Source: CAVIQK01 sp963644945
GTDB taxonomy: Bacteria > Bacillota > Clostridia > Christensenellales > DTU072
Assembly (NCBI GenBank): GCA_963644945.1
Contig: CAVIQK010000005.1
Coordinates: 1-64,000 of the forward strand
DNA length: 64,000 nt
Reading direction: 5' to 3'
Numbering within the stretch: the stretch's first letter is position 1; each line of letters begins with the position of its first letter. This document shows positions 61,261 through 64,000 of the stretch, piece by piece. Under the pieces are notes generated by a model that ran no database searches, was not told the DNA's origin, and saw only the letters and a list, made by a program, of their open reading frames with translations. The translations under genes were made by a program, and so were the position numbers.

Positions 61261-62355
61261 TTACACTCCTATTTTTGTTGATAGATAAGATTTTGTCTCA
61301 TCCGTTATACTTAGGATAGTCTCAATACCTTGAATTTTTCTGTAAGAAATATGATCTAATGACATAGATAAATATTTTGACACATCAAAATATGAAATTT
61401 TATCTTGTAAATATTTTTCGACAAGAAATTCGTCTGCTGCAACAAAAACCGTAGAATAAAAACCGTCTTTATTTGAAATTTCTTCAGCAATTTTTAGTGC
61501 CGGATATTTCTCACGATCTATTTCCTCAAATGTAAGAGCCCCGAGTTTTATCAAATCTAATGAATTGTCTGGAATGTTCAATCTATTCGGGTAAGTCATT
61601 GCATATTGAATAGGTGTCTCCATGTTGGGAACCGATAATCCTGCTTTTAATGTTCCGTCATTCATTTCTACAATTGAATGCACTATACTTTGACGGTGTA
61701 AAACAGGAAAAACATCTTTTATTCCAAATAAACGTTTCGCTTCAATGATTTCAAGGCCTTTATTTACCATTGTAGCACAATCTACTGTGACTTTTTTGCC
61801 CATATTCCAATTGGGATGTTTTAATGCATCTTTGCCTGTAGCATATTTTATTTCAGATTTAGATAAATCTCTAAATGCTCCGCCCGAGGCAGTAATAATA
61901 AGTCTTTTTACATTATCAAATTGTTCCATACATTGCCACATGGTTGAATGCTCGGAATCAACCGGACGTATCGTTGCTCCTGTTTTTAGTGCAAGTTCAT
62001 TCAAAAAATCACCGTAACAAACAATACTCTCTTTGTTGGCCGTAGCAAGTATTTTGCCTGCCTTAATAACTGCTTCCGACGGTTTTAGTCCTGAAAGTCC
62101 GGCAATACCGTTGATTACAAGATCTACATCGCTATACGTGGAAGGTTTTGACAAATATTCTTTATCTTCCGCCGTTGAGTGGTTATACACTTTTTCGGGA
62201 TTATATTTTATTCTAAACTCTTCGAGTTTTTCAACATTTTTATCGTTTGCAATCAACTTTAACGAAAAAATCTCACGATTTCTATCGAAAACCGCAAGAG
62301 ATTGTCGACCTATGGATCCTGTCGCTCCTAGAATTGCTATACGAATTTTATTCAA
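61261..62355 (-). CDS. dxr: 1-deoxy-D-xylulose 5-phosphate reductoisomerase
   Basis: Second MEP-pathway enzyme, NADPH-dependent. The 364 residues begin with RIAILGATGSIGRQSLAVF, followed by ATANKESIVCYGDFL, PVDSEHSTMWQC, the flexible-loop and metal motifs TASGGAFRD, HPNWNMGKKVTVDCATMVNKGLEIIEA, and MNDGTLKAGLSVPNMETPIQYAM. The start is TTG with GGAG 7 bases upstream; no ATG fits. Overlaps cdsA by 4 bases. dxs itself is not in the window. Confidence 0.96.
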   Translation of the reverse strand: MNKIRIAILGATGSIGRQSLAVFDRNREIFSLKLIANDKNVEKLEEFRIKYNPEKVYNHSTAEDKEYLSKPSTYSDVDLVINGIAGLSGLKPSEAVIKAGKILATANKESIVCYGDFLNELALKTGATIRPVDSEHSTMWQCMEQFDNVKRLIITASGGAFRDLSKSEIKYATGKDALKHPNWNMGKKVTVDCATMVNKGLEIIEAKRLFGIKDVFPVLHRQSIVHSIVEMNDGTLKAGLSVPNMETPIQYAMTYPNRLNIPDNSLDLIKLGALTFEEIDREKYPALKIAEEISNKDGFYSTVFVAADEFLVEKYLQDKISYFDVSKYLSMSLDHISYRKIQGIETILSITDETKSYLSTKIGV

Positions 62356-63260
62356 CTAATTGCTCCAAAGCACAAAATAGATACGGGAATAAGGAATATC
62401 AATGCAAACAAAATGCTATCAATACGATCCATGAATCCGCCATGAGCCCCTAGTAAATTGGAATAATCTTTGACACCGAAGCGACGTTTTATTGACGATG
62501 CGGCAAGATCTCCCACTTCTGAAACGATTCCAATAAAGAATCCGGTAATAATGTAAATACCATATACCCAGCCTTGAGCCCAGCCCATTTCTCTAACATA
62601 ATCGGTAACCGTAAATATTAGATGCGTAGGGAATTGCGCAACTTCAAATATCGCATATATTAACAGCGCTCCGGCAATACCTCCAAAAAGTCCGGCAATG
62701 CAGCCTGACCATGTTTTTTTCGGGGATATATTAGGGAATATTTTTGGTCCTTTTATAAGAGATCCAAATATGTATGCAAACGTGTCTTCTGTCAATGAAA
62801 TTCCTATTGCGGCAAGCACCGGTAAAAATCCTAATCTTTGATTAGAAACATAAGCAATCGAAACAATCAATAATGGATACAATAAAACGAAAATTGTCGA
62901 AATCAAATCTTCGAACGATCTGTTTTTACGATCAAAAATGAATATAAACATTGATATCATAAATCCGATTATTGCTGTTAGCATTACACCGGCATATCCT
63001 TTTGCCGAAGTAAAACGTTCCAAAACAAACTGAATAGGATATATGACCAATATGCATACAATTACCGGTATCAAAAATGGATTATATTTCTTTTTCATTA
63101 CATTGAACATTTCCAATGTAGCGATAGAAACCATAATCAACATCATCATATCAAAAGCAATAAAACCGTACGGTTCAAAGCTTCCTACATATAACAATGC
63201 AAACATTATTCCAATTAAGATAACTGCAACAACTGTCCGTTTTAGTAAAGATTTTAACAT
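62352..63260 (-). CDS. cdsA: Phosphatidate cytidylyltransferase
   Basis: Makes CDP-diacylglycerol for phospholipid synthesis. The 302 residues form about eight membrane helices. The C-terminal family signature is present as SSIKRRFGVKDYSNLLGAHGGFMDRIDSILFA, preceded by GPKIFPNISPKKTWSG and EVGDLAAS. It shares a single base with the uppS stop, in the usual uppS-cdsA-dxr order. Confidence 0.95.
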   Translation of the reverse strand: MLKSLLKRTVVAVILIGIMFALLYVGSFEPYGFIAFDMMMLIMVSIATLEMFNVMKKKYNPFLIPVIVCILVIYPIQFVLERFTSAKGYAGVMLTAIIGFMISMFIFIFDRKNRSFEDLISTIFVLLYPLLIVSIAYVSNQRLGFLPVLAAIGISLTEDTFAYIFGSLIKGPKIFPNISPKKTWSGCIAGLFGGIAGALLIYAIFEVAQFPTHLIFTVTDYVREMGWAQGWVYGIYIITGFFIGIVSEVGDLAASSIKRRFGVKDYSNLLGAHGGFMDRIDSILFALIFLIPVSILCFGAIS

Positions 63261-63952
63261 TATTCTTTTCCGAACCTTCTTACTCTTTTCGAGAAAACTT
63301 CTTCTATTTTATCCAAATCACTTCTTTCAAAATCCGGCCACAATTTATCGATAAATATTAATTCCGAATAAATACTTTGTAGCGGTAAAAAATTTGAAAG
63401 TCTCGATTCTCCGCCATATCTTACGACTGCATCCGGATCCGGAAGATTGGCTGTATACAGCCTATCTTTGATCTCTTCATACGTGATAGGTGCCGAATCA
63501 TTATAAACGAGTCTATCTTTAAGCAATGTGTTGACGGCATGAGTAATTTCCTCGGTGCCTCCGTAAGCAATACAAACTACCAATTCCATTCCTGTATTTT
63601 TTTCGCACTTTTTTGAAATACGAGAAATAAGCGTTAAAAATGTTTTTGATAGTAAATTGTAATCGCCTGCAACTCTAAATCTTAGTGAATATTTGTCAAT
63701 TAAGTCCAAAAGTCTTTTGTCTTGAAGACAATTTGACATGACACTAAAAATTCCGTCAACTTCTTTTTCGGTGCGACGGAAATTTTCCGTGGAAAATGCA
63801 TATAAAGTGAGGCATTTATATCCTCTAATCGCACATTCCTCGGTAATTTCTGCAACTTTTTCGGCGCCCTTTTTATGGCCGGCGAGACGGTCTCCAAAAT
63901 TTTTCTTACCCCATCTGCCGTTGCCATCCATAATAACCGCAAGATGTTTCAT
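63260..63952 (-). CDS. uppS: Undecaprenyl diphosphate synthase
   Basis: Cis-prenyltransferase that makes the C55 carrier for cell-wall synthesis. The 230 residues start with HLAVIMDGNGRWGKKNFGDRLAGHKKG (catalytic Asp in MDGNGRW), then YAFSTENFRRTEKEV, VCIAYGGTEEITHAV, DAVVRYGGESRLSNFLPLQSIYSELIF and WPDF. It uses FPP of the kind made by IspA. The ATG directly follows the frr stop with no gap. Confidence 0.97.
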   Translation of the reverse strand: MKHLAVIMDGNGRWGKKNFGDRLAGHKKGAEKVAEITEECAIRGYKCLTLYAFSTENFRRTEKEVDGIFSVMSNCLQDKRLLDLIDKYSLRFRVAGDYNLLSKTFLTLISRISKKCEKNTGMELVVCIAYGGTEEITHAVNTLLKDRLVYNDSAPITYEEIKDRLYTANLPDPDAVVRYGGESRLSNFLPLQSIYSELIFIDKLWPDFERSDLDKIEEVFSKRVRRFGKE

Positions 63953-64000
63953 CTATACGCTCATTATCTCCTTTTCTTTTTCAGCTGACATTTTGTCAAT
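63953..64000 (-). CDS. frr: Ribosome recycling factor, C-terminal 15 residues (partial)
   Basis: On the minus strand an open frame enters at the window edge and reads IDKMSAEKEKEIMSV before TAG at 63955-63953. This matches the usual end of ribosome recycling factor in Clostridia (helix with AEKEKEIM), and frr is the normal gene before uppS. Too short for certainty by sequence alone; gene order carries the call. Confidence 0.75.
   Translation of the reverse strand: MDKMSAEKEKEIMSV

Overview
The window is an A+T-rich bacterial chromosome segment packed with housekeeping genes. It looks like a Clostridia-type member of the Bacillota. The evidence is the Asp23-nusB-folD-xseAB-ispA-tlyA-nadK-argR-recN string, scpAB, the IspH-ribosomal protein S1 fusion typical of Clostridia, a PolC-type locus between ispG and rimP, and a Na+-pumping biotin decarboxylase operon. 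The sporulation genes that often sit at these loci in relatives (spoIVB-spo0A after recN, spm/dac genes after scpB) are missing here, so a non-sporulating lineage is plausible but not proven. Runs of N at 32479-32524 and 34275-34284 show a draft scaffold, perhaps from a metagenome.

Left part (1-29 kb, almost all + strand): the end of recJ; a bifunctional Rel (p)ppGpp enzyme; a MacB/FtsX-type ABC protein; a small cysteine-containing gene on the opposite strand; a cluster of six tRNAs (Pro, CAT-anticodon, Asp, Phe, Thr, Tyr) with its own promoter and terminator; efp; the Asp23...recN string; an M50 protease with scpAB; rluB; the decarboxylase operon (MmdA-like carboxyltransferase, gamma subunit, biotin carrier, OadB, OadA); surE, a BaiN-like flavoprotein, cmk, ispH-rpsA; tRNA-Trp (minus strand); rnhA and a DedA/VTT membrane protein.

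Right part (29-64 kb, all minus strand): a membrane-anchored PadR-like regulator, lexA, a XerS-like tyrosine recombinase, a YnbB-type PLP enzyme, miaA-mutL-mutS-miaB, thiI with a cysteine desulfurase, mutS2, pheST, the rimP-nusA-rnpM-infB-rbfA-nrnA-truB/ribF-endonuclease IV operon, then a trimmed PolC-like exonuclease, ispG, rseP, dxr, cdsA, uppS and the last codons of frr.

The two halves converge at about 29.03 kb. About 3.4 kb further on, just upstream of the Xer recombinase gene, lies a perfect 15-bp inverted repeat with a 6-bp centre, which is dif-like geometry. I infer that the window may span the replication terminus with a single-recombinase Xer/dif unit. Other points to follow up are the polymerase-less PolC remnant at the polC locus, the TruB-RibF fusion, the membrane-bound PadR protein with a palindrome at its promoter, several apparently leaderless genes, and a decarboxylase operon carrying both 12S- and 5S-type carboxyltransferases.
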